A stretch of DNA of 64,000 nt, from the NCBI GenBank assembly GCA_035041965.1, contig JAPYMA010000439.1, positions 1-64,000 on the forward strand, given 5' to 3'. This DNA is from Anisakis pegreffii. Lineage: Eukaryota; Nematoda; Chromadorea; Rhabditida; Anisakidae. The position numbers were made by a program, and so were the translations under genes. Positions 53,071-64,000 of the stretch are shown piece after piece. Under the pieces are notes generated by a model that saw only the letters and a list, made by a program, of their open reading frames with translations, was not told the origin of the DNA and ran no database searches. Every line of letters starts with the position of its first letter. Position 1 is the first letter of the stretch.

Positions 53071-53904
53071 GGTTAGTCTCCCTGAATATATTGTGAGGTA
53101 GAGCCTCTCTGAATATATGGTGAGGCAGAGGCTCTCTGAATATATGGTGAGGCAGAGGCTCTCTGAATATATGGTGAGGCAGAGGCTCTCTGAATATATG
53201 GTGAGGCAGAGGCTCTCTGAATATATGGTGAGGCAGAGGCTCTCTGAATATATGGTGAGGCAGAGGCTCTCTGAATATATGGTGAGGCAGAGGCTCTCTG
53301 AATATATGGTGAGGCAGAGGCTCTCTGAATATATGGTGAGGCAGAGGCTCTCTGAATATATGGTGAGGCAGAGGCTCTCTGAATATATGGTGAGGCAGAG
53401 GCTCTCTGAATATATGGTGAGGCAGAGGCTCTCTGAATATATGGTGAGGCAGAGGCTCTCTGAATATATGGTGAGGCAGAGGCTCTCTGAATATATGGTG
53501 AGGCAGAGGCTCTCTGAATATACGGTGAGGCAGAGGCTCTCTGAATATATGGTGAGGCAGAGGCTCTTTGAATATACGGTGAGGCAGAGGCTCTCTGAAT
53601 ATATGGTGAGGCAGAGGCTCTCTGAATATATGGTGAGGCAGAGGCTCTTTGAATATACGGTGAGGCAGAGGCTCTCTGAATATATGGTGAGGCAGAGGCT
53701 CTCTGAATATATGGTGAGGCAGAGGCTCTTTGAATATACGGTGAGGCAGAGGCTCTTTGAATATACGGTGAGGCAGAGGCTCTTTGAATATACGGTGAGG
53801 CAGAGGCTCTCTGAATATATGGTGAGGCAGAGGCTCTCTGAATATATGGTGAGGCAGAGGCTCTCTGAATATATGGTGAGGCAGAGCCTCTCTGAATATA
53901 TGGT
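53071..53904. repeat. 27-bp minisatellite, about 30 units
   Basis: Unit GTGAGGCAGAGGCTCTCTGA plus ATATATG. Variant units with CTTTGAATATACGGTG occur in clusters in the middle of the array. Because 27 is a multiple of three, a plus-strand frame of repeated MVRQRLSEY stays open for 308 codons (53117-54043), but a TAG lies in frame just upstream in the degenerate first unit and there is no unique N-terminus. The array starts about 200 bp beyond the stop codon of the sugar transporter, on its 3' side. Confidence 0.95.
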
Positions 53905-54102
53905 CGATTGGGTGAATTTTCAGAATGAACTGTATACGAAAGCTCGCCCTACGTTTCGATTTTCTAAGAATCCCACCCCTTTCCCAAAGGGTTGGGGCAA
54001 TGTTTGGGTTATAATCTTCTTAGCTGGCTTTTATCCCCTCTGACGTCTTTATCAGTTTCTCCCATCTTTTCGATATTCGTGCGAAAATTGTGACGGTGTG
54101 AG

Positions 54103-56768
54103 TCATGCCTTTTGTACGGCAGGTTCAGATGAACAAGACCCATTCCGTAACCATTGGCAACGATGTTGCATTTCTTCGAATATCTCTTCCACTGATTTTT
54201 GCTTCGTTTCTGAAATTGAATTTAATTCATCCGTCTTTACGTTGTTTGATATCTTTTTTCGTATATAATTGTTGACAAATGAAACAAAGTATCTAGCGAT
54301 TCATATTCTAATGCACGCGTGGCTTATGCACGTGTCCAGTGATAAACGCTTGTATTTCTTTCGAGATGTTTCAGTTTTCAAATGACTGAATGAGTGATGA
54401 GTTCTCATCACAAACAACCGATGCTCAATCTGGTGTATTGCAAAACGAAATGCGTGATCGAACGTTCAGAGTTTGAATATAGACTGAAATGTGAAGAAAT
54501 GAATGTGTAACGTGGTGTGTGTACCTGGAAGAAGGACGATTATGAAGAAAGTCGTGATGCTCAAACAGACTATAAATGGCACATAACTGAACGCGACACC
54601 AATCAGCTGAAAGCCAAAGTATAACAAAAATTTCACATTAATTCTTCGAGGTTCTAATGGGAGATTGGATTGTAAAGTGGATGGCCTGCATTATAAAAGG
54701 GACTTGTTGAGATATAACATTTTTAACTCGGAACTGCCGTTCAAAAAGTATCTTATCTTAACAGACGAAGAAGCATGAATTAGGAAGTGAGCTTTAAGAC
54801 AGATCCACATTCAATTTTGAATTTTTCCAATTAATTGTAAATCGGTCGTGTCAACTTTCTATTTTATCTATGAATGTTCGTTGTATGTTGAAATCAACTT
54901 GTGCAGACAGCGATATCCGGTTGAATGTCAACGGAAGGTCATTTAAGTAATAGCGACGGATATGTATGGTACCTGCTGAAGTGGAAGATAAGCCGTTGAA
55001 ATAATGAATGCAAACGTCCATGCGACGAAAGCAGCTATCGTGACGGCATACGAACGATACTGAAATCAATCTCAACAATTTCTAATTCTCTGCTCCTAGA
55101 CAAACTCAACAATTGATCATGCGTGTCAGAAGAGAAACTAGATTCCCATTAAAAAGCAAAACAGTTTTTCTTTTGATAAAATTATGCAGTCAATTGATCG
55201 AAATCCCTGAACCTGAGTGTTGAATAACTCGGAGGTGATCATCCATGGAATTGGTGAACCGATACCATAAAAACACATATAAAGCAGAAGTGCTGCGATG
55301 CTTCCGTAAGACGCCCAGCTGACCTGAATAGTGCAATGAAGTAACAATAATTGTAACAAGTTTCGATTGCGTTGCCAAAATTTCGTTTCATTAATCAAAC
55401 GAACGTTTATCATGCAATCTTTCTGCAGCAGTTCAATCGACAAATGGCTGAAATTATTTGCGTACGGTAATACGCCGTCAGAATGATTAGATATTCGCAT
55501 AAACCAAAGTTACCGTAGCGTGATTTTCGATTGCAGTGAAGACAGTGAGAAGTATGAGGGCGATATTACACGAGATAAGTTGGAATATTGATAAACACCT
55601 TCTACCAACTCGTTCGATCAGCAACGGTGCAAAACATGCAAATATAAAGTAGACAATACCGATTGCGAGAGTACTGTATCGGGCTGCGCTGCTGTAATAT
55701 ACAAGTTGAGTGATGTTTCGATTTCGTGACACGAACACTAAATGTTTTATACAGTTACAATAGAATTCATCCCGTGCTGTCTATGTGGATAAAATGCTTT
55801 CAATGAGTCTGAATATAATATTTTGGAAATCGTGAATTATACATTACGTTATTAATATGATCGCATTAATATCATTTCTGCATTTTGTGATCCAAACTGA
55901 AGTTTCGCATGTGACTTACGCGCTTAATTTGGCATTCTTGAACATATCTGTACTGTACGCGAATATAACAGTACATGCGGTGAACTGTTGTGACAACATC
56001 ATCAGTACAGATACAATCATTGGAATTCGTAGATCACTGCGACGCAATAAGTCAAGACAAGATCCTTCTTTCACCTGAAAACAACTGAAAAATTATTGAA
56101 AGAAGTTGTTAACGAGTACATTTATGTGCAATTTTAAAATCGCATTCTGCGTTTCACGTTAAAAGTCATGCATGGAACAGCTGGATGCATCGGTCAGAGT
56201 TGCATGAGCAGAAGCGTTGTTGCTTATTCCGTTCATCATGAGCTGTTCTGTTTTGAGGATTTATTGAAATGCATCGGATAATACCTCAGAAGTTGTTATT
56301 TCTCTGACGATTGCATCATAAAAAGGTTCTGCATTCTCTTCATCCACTAGTTTTCGCACTGAATTAAGCGCCAATTTCTCATTGTGTGACACAGCCAATA
56401 AATATCTCAATTGAACAATTTCTTTGATTATTTTTCATATAATGTTATTCAAAACGAGTATTTCAGAGTTCAATCGAATAATAACGAAAATTAATTCCAT
56501 TTCAATTCGTCAAAATTTGGATTTTAGAAACTCATTTCCAGCTCTTCAATTCTAGCATTCTAATTATCAAAGATTAGTTATCAAGGATTTGGATAAATTT
56601 AGAATTTCGAACTTACTTGGGACTTTCTGGACAGAACGGAAGTACAATACAAAGTGCAAATGCTTGTAAACCGGGGAAGCCGAATGCCAAAGGCCAAAGA
56701 CAATCGCTACCCATAACTTCAGGGAGACCGATCAACAGAGAGAACCAATCAGAGAATGAAACAGCAAC
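54103..56768 (-). CDS. GLUT/SLC2-type facilitative sugar transporter, N-terminal exons not found
   Basis: Eight exons in transcript order: 56617-56768, 56285-56405, 55920-56074, 55514-55691, 55213-55323, 54973-55059, 54525-54606, 54103-54209 (stop). All phases agree and give about 330 residues. Hallmarks: GSDCLWPLAFGFPG and LPFCPESPK at the end of TM5-6, SQQFTACTVIFAYST (TM7), ERVGRR in the loop after TM8, GIGSPIPWMITSELF (TM10), and the C-terminal LPETKQKSVEEIF. The first visible exon corresponds to TM5. The family normally has about 170 more residues upstream (TM1-4, with GRK and RG motifs), which I could not locate between 56769 and 59843. Either the exons are small and diverged or the gene is 5'-truncated. 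Confidence 0.85.
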
Positions 56769-59700
56769 CTAAATCAAACATTATATTATGCATCAACGTG
56801 AATGGCATCGGAATAAAATGTCAAGATGTGCCTCCGAAAGCGATGAGTCGTCTTGTTAGGGGTATCACTCATCAGTAAACAATATTGATAGTGAGTTGTA
56901 CATATTAATTGATTATTCCGATAATAACACCTGCTAGAACAGAGATAATGAGAGAGTAGAGATGCAGACGTCTCATGAATCTCAAGTGTCATGCTTCGGA
57001 TGCGAGCGTGTGTAGGTGTACACCTGCGTATTTAAAGCATTGTAAGCATGGAACGTCGTTTGACGTTTTTTGACAGAGTGCATGCAGAAGACCATTGCGA
57101 AATTCCAATGCATTGAGTAAACAACATCGCAAACAATTTTGATCTCTGATCAACTATTTGATATTGTATCAATGAAACTGTTTCACCAAAGGGAAGACTA
57201 GAGCATGAGCATATAGTCTTTTCTAAGTAATGATAAGAGATTGCTTTGATAAGATACTGTCCATTGATATCATAATCAGCCTGAATCAAGAAGAGATGCA
57301 CGTGAAAGGCGATTGATACAATGGAGATGTTCAAAATCTTTAATTTCTATGCAGTCGAATCGCTCTGATGAGTCGCTTTCTAGTAATAAGATACTTGAGA
57401 ACAACTATAACAAAACTGCTGAATGAATAAAATAAAGTAACCCTGCATGCACACATCGAAACAATCGACAACATTCGAATAGAATACCGCAGAATATGAT
57501 TTCTAAGATGTGAATAAAAGGTATGAGAACACCATATGGGGCAAATATGTTCCAATGCACAATTTCGGTGTTTGATTAGGACTGTGTTGAAACTGCTTCA
57601 ATAATATGCAATTCATCATTATCACTGTCTAATTAAAATCTATATCACAGCACATCAAACAAAACTGACATAAAATTATCAATCTCTTCTGTGATTTTCC
57701 TTTCAAAGTAGACCGCATTCGGTGAGATTCTACCAGTCTCACAAACGCACTGATCTAAATACCTTACATTATAATACTGATATAAATACAATCAAACGAT
57801 CGAATTTCATAAATTGATTTGAGTAAGCAAACCCGACAAAATATATTTTTTTCTGAATGCAGAGATTCTGCTTGATCGATGGGTGTGAAGAAATTGATAT
57901 GTTACTGGTCAAAGCTGAGGGTACGGTAGCCTTGAAGTGGGTAACCCCTGTAGCATCAGGAAAATAGTTATATCTCCTCGTAGAGCAAGAATTTCTCGGC
58001 AAAGTTTTCATTTTCAGAAAGCAGTGATTCTGTTCGTTCGAATGATTCATAAACATCAATATATCACTGGGCAAACCTGAGAAGACGGTAGGCTTGAATG
58101 TATCAAACCTATATTTCTATAGTAATGTATAATATCCATTGATCTGTTGTGATCAAATGTATATCAATGAGCACCTTTGCGCTAGTTGAGATAACTTTAA
58201 TAAAATAGCTATATCTCTTCAAGTAAGCAAAATTGCTCGACGAAATATATGTTTTTCTGAATTTAGAGATCCATCTGGATCAAACGGTGTACACAAAGAC
58301 ATACATTTAACGAATGAGGAATGAATGACTGTAGCGGAAACTAGTGATGTCGAGAACGTTCGAGTGTCTGAAATGTTTTATTGGAGATTGTTAGTAGTGG
58401 TTGGAGACTGAAATTTAATGGACATTGTTAAATCTTTTGAAATTTATCGAGTGAGATTTTTGCGTTTTTCAAACGATTTTACTAAACTCTCATTTGAAAA
58501 TCTTCACTACTGATTTGCATGTTCCTTGAGAACGTTTTTAACGTCAGTTCATCGTTTATTCCACTCACTCCGGTTATACAATAAAAAGCTTTGCAACTTT
58601 TGATTTATTATTCCATCACAAAAACATGGCGTCTGTATGCGTTTCCCACTCTAGAACAGAACAAACATATTTCGGTGCCAGTTTTCCGATTTTTTTGCCA
58701 TTCCAGAATCTCCGGTTATTCATACCCAGTACCAGGAATGATTTCGATTCAGTTTTGACGGTTGTCTGTGTGCAGCATAAACCCTTATGTAGCAAATGTA
58801 AACAAACTGAAGCGTTGCTTCTTGTATACACAAATCAAACTTTGTCGCCGTAATAAAACTCATCTGTTTTGATGACCCTCCTCAATGAACAATTTTGACC
58901 AAACCCTTTGACTCGAAATGTCCAAGCCGTAAAGCTCATATTTCTTATAAATTCCCATTCTAAAGTGATTCCATCGTTAAGGCGATGTTAACAACAACTG
59001 AGATAAAGCCATCGTTCCTACTTAGATTCCCCCTCCCTTCAACTCCGTGCAGAATTTCGGGTTAATGATCAAAACTCGACTGCTCTCTCCCTGTCTATGA
59101 CATTTCGACAATAGCACTCTGAATGCGCCATTCATAGTTGTTACAAATGAATTCATGAGCAAAGCACAGGCTATAGCAATGCAACACAGCAATCATCTGA
59201 TGCTTTTATCATGACAATTATGCGTATGCAAATAACATATACAAAAAGAAATTGGTGCAAGATAATCGCCATTAGAAACAAAGGCAGAAAACAACAACAT
59301 GAAATTAATCAAAGTCAGTTATGTTGCTCACGTGAATTGATCGTGCCTTTCAACCGTTGTGCTAAATAACATGTCCAACTGAAGCAAAAATGCAATGAAA
59401 ATAATAAAAGATTACAGACAATCACTGAAAGTCGAGTGCAAAGTATACCAAACGACGTGCACAGAACTGCTTCGCATGGTCCAGCAGTCGTACGTTGATA
59501 ACTCTTCCAGAGTTAATAATTCATCTCATTTACAATACAGTATTTCAAATTTTGTTCATCCATACAACAATTTCAGTTCATCAAAAAATATTCGCTGAGT
59601 AATTACAGATGATAAGTGCTGTGTGTAAGAAAGCAAAAAAAAATTACACATCAAAAACTTGGAGCAATCGCATTAAATAAACAAGAACGAATACAAGCAA

Positions 59701-59843
59701 CAGTTCGAAGTGGATCAGAAGGACGACTTCGCTGATGAATGCATGTATGAATCGCTAATTGGTCATTCAGAAAAACGGCTGAATGTTGCTCGTTAAGCTT
59801 GCAGTTTACGTTCGATCGGTAGTATGTGTGGTCCATTCATCAT
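56769..59843. other. Intergenic or 5' intron region of the sugar transporter
   Basis: Bases 57828-58290 contain about three degenerate units of a repeat with GTAAGCAAA..CGACAAAATAT and TTTTTCTGAAT..AGAGAT. The rest is AT-rich without recognised coding sequence. Confidence 0.45.
57828..58290. repeat. Degenerate tandem repeat, about three units
   Basis: Segments beginning near 57828, 57987 and 58218 share AGC/GAGCAA...CGACAAA or CGGCAAA, TTTTCTGAAT/TTTCAGAA, AGAGAT/AGTGATTC and GGTAGGCTTGAA or GGTAGCCTTGAA blocks, with substantial divergence and different unit lengths. Confidence 0.55.
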
Positions 59844-62800
59844 TCACTTTTGATCAACGATAATAATGTTCGAATACTGCTTTTTTCCACTACCACAACA
59901 CGTAGTTCGCTTCGTTTTCAACTGATTCATTTCCAGTTCACGTCCAAAATACTTGATAAGACGAGGATGAAGTCTAAATGAAAAAAATATTCACCACTCA
60001 AAATGAACTCCTTGATTTGTTACATTCATTAGACAATAAACGAGCTGACTTAGGCAACACAAAATATCTCACCAGGTAACTAGCTTCAAACTTTGGAAAT
60101 CTTGAATTCATGATTCCAAATTAAGATAATTAAGATGGAATTCAATTTGAGTTCAAATCCGCACGTACCAATTACGACGAAAGCATGTCAATCGATGGAT
60201 ACGAGTATTCGGTATGTTTCAATGTTTTAAAAGCAGAGTGATCGTTGATAAGAACAAATTTAAAACGTGTCTTGAGTCGAATTAAATTAGGATGAGGGTT
60301 TGGGTTAAAAATCGATGATTCTTCAGTAAATGAAAATTCTGTTTTTTTTCGCTAAGAAAGAATATTCGAAAACTCACCGGAAGTGGAACGCTGCATCGGG
60401 AGGTTGTGGTAGAATCTCTGCAAAAAAAATTTTGGTGAATAGAGAAATAAGAAATGAGAACATTCTATTCAAGATGACGACTGAGTTCGCGGTATTCGCA
60501 ACAAAAACATACACATGAAGTTAACAATAAAATTTAGACTAAATTCACGCGATAATAACAATCAACTTAAGCGTTCTGCGATAATGACTTCATAAACAAA
60601 TCCGAGTAGGGATGTCAAAATTTGAAGAACTAATAACAAACCCCCATCCAAATTCCAAACTCCTTGATTTTCTTGATCAGTGCCATTATTTCCTTTTTGA
60701 GAATGCACTAGAGCGGCTGGTGTGAACGCCCATCTGGTGACACGAAAAACGTTCAACGTACTATTTCTGGCCACAACACTCTTACCCCCATGCATCGCAA
60801 CCTTACTCATGAAAGTCATATTCGCACAGCGTGTTACACGCGACACCAGTGCCAGATCCATGCTGCCGTCACCAACACCAGCATACGGAGCCAAACCGTA
60901 TGGTGTGAATGGACTTACGCATGGAATTACACACCCGATCACGTGTGAGAAGTCCGTTTGTACATGATGCATATATGACCCATCGCGTCTAGTGCCACTG
61001 AAATTTATGAATATTGCATCAACCCACAAATGAACCACTCATTTATTGCACGTATAATTTTCATACCTCTACTTAGTCTCCAACCAGTGGTGCGTATATG
61101 CCGAAAAAATTTTTAGAGGATCCAAATACATTTTCAAAAGTTTTCATACATCATTAAATCAGTTTATGAATTCTCTTTGACAGGATGCGAATGCATACGT
61201 TCCTGATTCAATTAATCACATAAAATAGCAGAATTCAAATTGGAGCAGAGATCTAATTAAATTCATACTGATACCAGTCAAGAGATGTGCAATGGGACAA
61301 ACCTTTCACAAAGGGTACACCCCTCTGCACATTTTGGAAATGCGTCAAGTTGCTTCTGATCATCTTCATTGATCAGACAAAATGATACACGTCCGAAGTA
61401 GGAAGGATTCCGAATTGTCGTTCTAAGTGCTGAAATTAGATGCGCTTGCATAGAAGCATCTACCTCTATGATACCACTGATTGTATATGGGAGAACAAGT
61501 ATTACAGATATAGTGCCTTGAAGAATTGCCGCATCGCTCGTTTAAACAACGTTTGTTCCAATGCTAACTCACGTAAACAGTTCAGCGGTGCATAATATCA
61601 AGGATTGCCTGTGTCTGTTGGATATCATTAATAATTGGGCAAAACAGTATCAGCAATTGTTAATTCTAGATTCTGATTTTGATAGGCATCGGTTCCTCAC
61701 AGTGTGCATAGTTGTCATTCGAGGCCATTTGAAACGACACAGATAAAATGCAACAAACCAGAATATTGATATCTCAATGGACCCATCCAACGATAGCGTT
61801 CTGAATCAGCGAGCACATCGCCCAACCAACCATAAGAGATAGCATTAGCTGATATGCGCATCAGATCGTGACCGCGATGCACCGTACACACATCAACAGA
61901 ACACTGGCTTCCTGGAAGAGTACGAATGAGCATTCTAAAAGTCGACGTGACACTCATCAAGTATAAATGATGAATCGAACTGAAATCAAACAAAATCGAG
62001 ACCATCGAATATTCTCACTTGCGAATAATGCATACCGAAAAATAAATTTGATAAACTGGTAGTCTTTCATTGGATGAATAAAATATAGAATCCGAGGAGC
62101 GTAAGCGAAGAAAATATTATCCTGTTACAAACCCATTGCAATGTGAATCGCCGCTGTTGGACAGTCATCTGTCCCATGCACCGACGAAACAATAGAATTG
62201 GCTGATCCAGCACCAATAATTCCGAAACGCATTCGAGGAGTTTTCAAGCAATCCACGTTGATATCCGTTATATCTTTGTCAGCCTCCTTTTGTGATCTAA
62301 ACAAAAACTGCCTCATTTCAAGCGCAACGATGACCATATTAATATAATGATACCTGCAAACGATAGCTGAAAGACATTCGTTGAACAGTCCATCGCCACC
62401 AACCGAAACAACGCCGTCTACAGTCTTCCACCTCGAATCGACTAAGTTTTTCAGTTCATCAAATGCATGGTTTGCACGCTGCGTCATTACCACCTCACAG
62501 TCGATGTTTGCCATTTTAAGAATTAGCTCCACCTGAACTTATTAGGTCAAGATAGATGCTGCAAGTAATTCACTGCTCTTCATATAACGGCCATAGATTT
62601 TGTTACAGCAGTTGCACTGTCCGCTAAACGAATAAAGAGCAGTTGTTGTGAGACATTATGCGCTAGCATAATTTAAAATAAGTAAACGAGGTCGAAACAG
62701 CTCAAGATTAGAACTTTAACGAACCTGCTCGGCGTAAACTTTTTTGGCTTTACCTTTGCCACCATAAGGATTGACAAATATCAACAGCGTTTTCGGGCGT

Positions 62801-63659
62801 TGTTTCAGTTCTGAAAGTAATACTACGAATGCAAAAAAATCAAATCAATTCAGAAATTAAAGCAACCTGCACAATTCGTTCTATACATCAGGCTTCAAAA
62901 AAAAAAAACGAAAATGTGTAATACCTTTGAGCGCATTACTGAGCTCATCAAGCCAATGCTTCTTCTCACTAGAAGTGGTGAAACGAGCGACCACTTCACG
63001 TATACGCCAGCGACATTTGTTCTTCTTTTCAGCAAAATACAAAAACAGTGAATTTGGCGTGTCCACTTGTTTTGCATCCTCAAAATACTTCCCGTAAGTT
63101 CAACTGATATGAAAACCATTGAGAAATCAATTACATGTTATTGAGCGCAATGCTCCAAAATCAAAGAAATTCATTATCATTTTACGGAGAATGGAAAATG
63201 TCGCACTATACCAACGAAATTTTGTGTGACTCCTCTGTTTATCTGTAATCGACGAAATGTTTTTTTCTTTTAATAATACCTTGTTCAAATCCACAGGTAA
63301 GCCGCGTCTCATTCGAATTGGCGTACCTCGAACGCTCAATAATTCGTTGAGATCTTTTAACATAGTAGGTGGCTGTTTGGCATTGCTTCTGGAAAGCAGC
63401 AAAATTCAGACCAAAATCTAATCTCGTGACAATATTTACAAATAACAATACAACAAAGAAATGATACAAGGAAACACTCCACTAACCCAGTTAATGTGAA
63501 CTGGATAAGCGGTCTATTTGGATCGAATATTAAACGATGATATTTGCCATCAGTCGAACGTACATCAGCTGCCATTAATGGCTTCGCAGATGGATGAGGC
63601 TCACTGAGCGGAGACGAAATTTCGATCAACGTCTCGTTTGATGACAATTCGAACGACAT
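59844..63659 (-). CDS. CERK: Ceramide kinase
   Basis: Phosphorylates ceramide to ceramide-1-phosphate. Eleven exons: 63487-63659, 63280-63388, 62925-63087, 62725-62810, 62354-62532, 62133-62296, 61759-61911, 61303-61429, 60642-60997, 60378-60417, 59844-59973. Every phase closes to 559 aa (human 537). A PH-like N-terminal region ends at HWLDELSNALK. The diacylglycerol-kinase catalytic domain shows FVNPYGGKGKA, the ATP-binding VSVGGDGLFNE, and FGIIGAGSANSI. The ceramide-kinase-specific Cys-x3-Cys-x2-Cys motif is present as CAEGCTLC. Then follow GLAPYAGVGDGSMDL and the C-terminal WNLDGE and HPRLIKYFGRELE. The ATG lies one base after GTGCAG. The exon 3 acceptor (GGGAAG) is the weakest call; another small exon may exist near 63190-63240. 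Confidence 0.93.
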
Positions 63660-64000
63660 TCTGCACTGAACAGCAAGGCATAACTCACACAAATATCACA
63701 ATTCAACCGCGAATCGCTAGCCAATATTTGTTCATCATAATTTCGCATCATTCAACGATTTAATTCAACTGATAATTATTGATTGTTCCACTAAGAAACG
63801 CTGAATGTGCAACCATTATTTCCTCTGCTACAGGAACGTCTTCCTTCTTTCCCTTATAAACTAAATTAGCAATGAATTTCCTCGAATTCAAAGGATGGAT
63901 TCAACTCCGGAAAAGAACAACTCAACCAATTCTGACTTAAACTGTAACTGTACATACAAACACCCACAAAGAGGTTAGCAGTGAAATTCTTATTGTATGT
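63660..64000. other. Upstream region of ceramide kinase
   Basis: Likely promoter or outron of CERK; no other feature seen up to the window end. Confidence 0.4.

Noticed and set aside
53117..54043. 308-residue open frame as a repeat protein gene
   Set aside because: The frame is a by-product of a 27-bp unit; the start codon is simply in every unit, a stop lies in frame upstream, and there is no unique N-terminus or splice context.

Overview
The window is eukaryotic and most likely nematode. Genes are split by many short introns. Acceptors follow the nematode T-rich TTTTCAG consensus, and several start codons sit just after such an acceptor, as expected for trans-spliced outrons. A 22-base sequence at 32596-32617 matches canonical SL1 at 20 positions. 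I recognise no species-specific marker.

Region 1 (1-25.2 kb) is dominated by a giant inverted duplication. Bases 1-10966 are mirrored by 10967-21809 with no spacer, and position 1 already lies inside the left arm. Each arm carries the 3' part of a gene built from one-exon, four-cysteine modules (outer) and an aminoacylase-1 gene (inner) with two alternative terminal exons. The right arm continues past the left arm's end. The cysteine-module gene runs on to 25.2 kb there as a higher-order repeat of seven exon types (A-G, then A-G, then A-B-C-D plus a tail), every internal exon but the last being phase 1-1. The right-arm aminoacylase has a frameshift. The arms differ at scattered positions, so this is either a real palindrome or two haplotypes joined head to head.

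Region 2 (25.3-28.2 kb) is a minisatellite of 91 exact-length 31-bp units, each with two TGATAA (GATA-factor) motifs.

Region 3 (28.2-41.3 kb), mostly single-copy: two tandem PLGRKT-like genes (minus), a hairpin with the SL1-like loop, a dead RTE-type retrotransposon piece, and a divergent pair, a COMMD5-like gene (minus) and a METTL21A-like Hsp70 lysine methyltransferase (plus). An old inverted duplication follows.

Region 4 (41.3-47.2 kb) is one large KDM4/JMJD2 histone demethylase gene with JmjN, JmjC, two PHD-type fingers and a hybrid Tudor, with a 0.6-kb terminal-inverted-repeat element in one intron.

Region 5 (47.2-54 kb) is repeat-rich: an (AT)n tract, a short perfect hairpin, a MULE transposase remnant, a 1.6-kb inverted repeat with apparently identical 760-bp arms, and a 27-bp minisatellite.

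Region 6 (54.1-63.7 kb), minus strand: the C-terminal two thirds of a GLUT-type sugar transporter whose N-terminal exons I could not find, then a complete 11-exon ceramide kinase gene with all splice phases closing. The recognised genes are unrelated housekeeping functions (chromatin, lipid signalling, transport, peptide metabolism) with no sign of a shared pathway.
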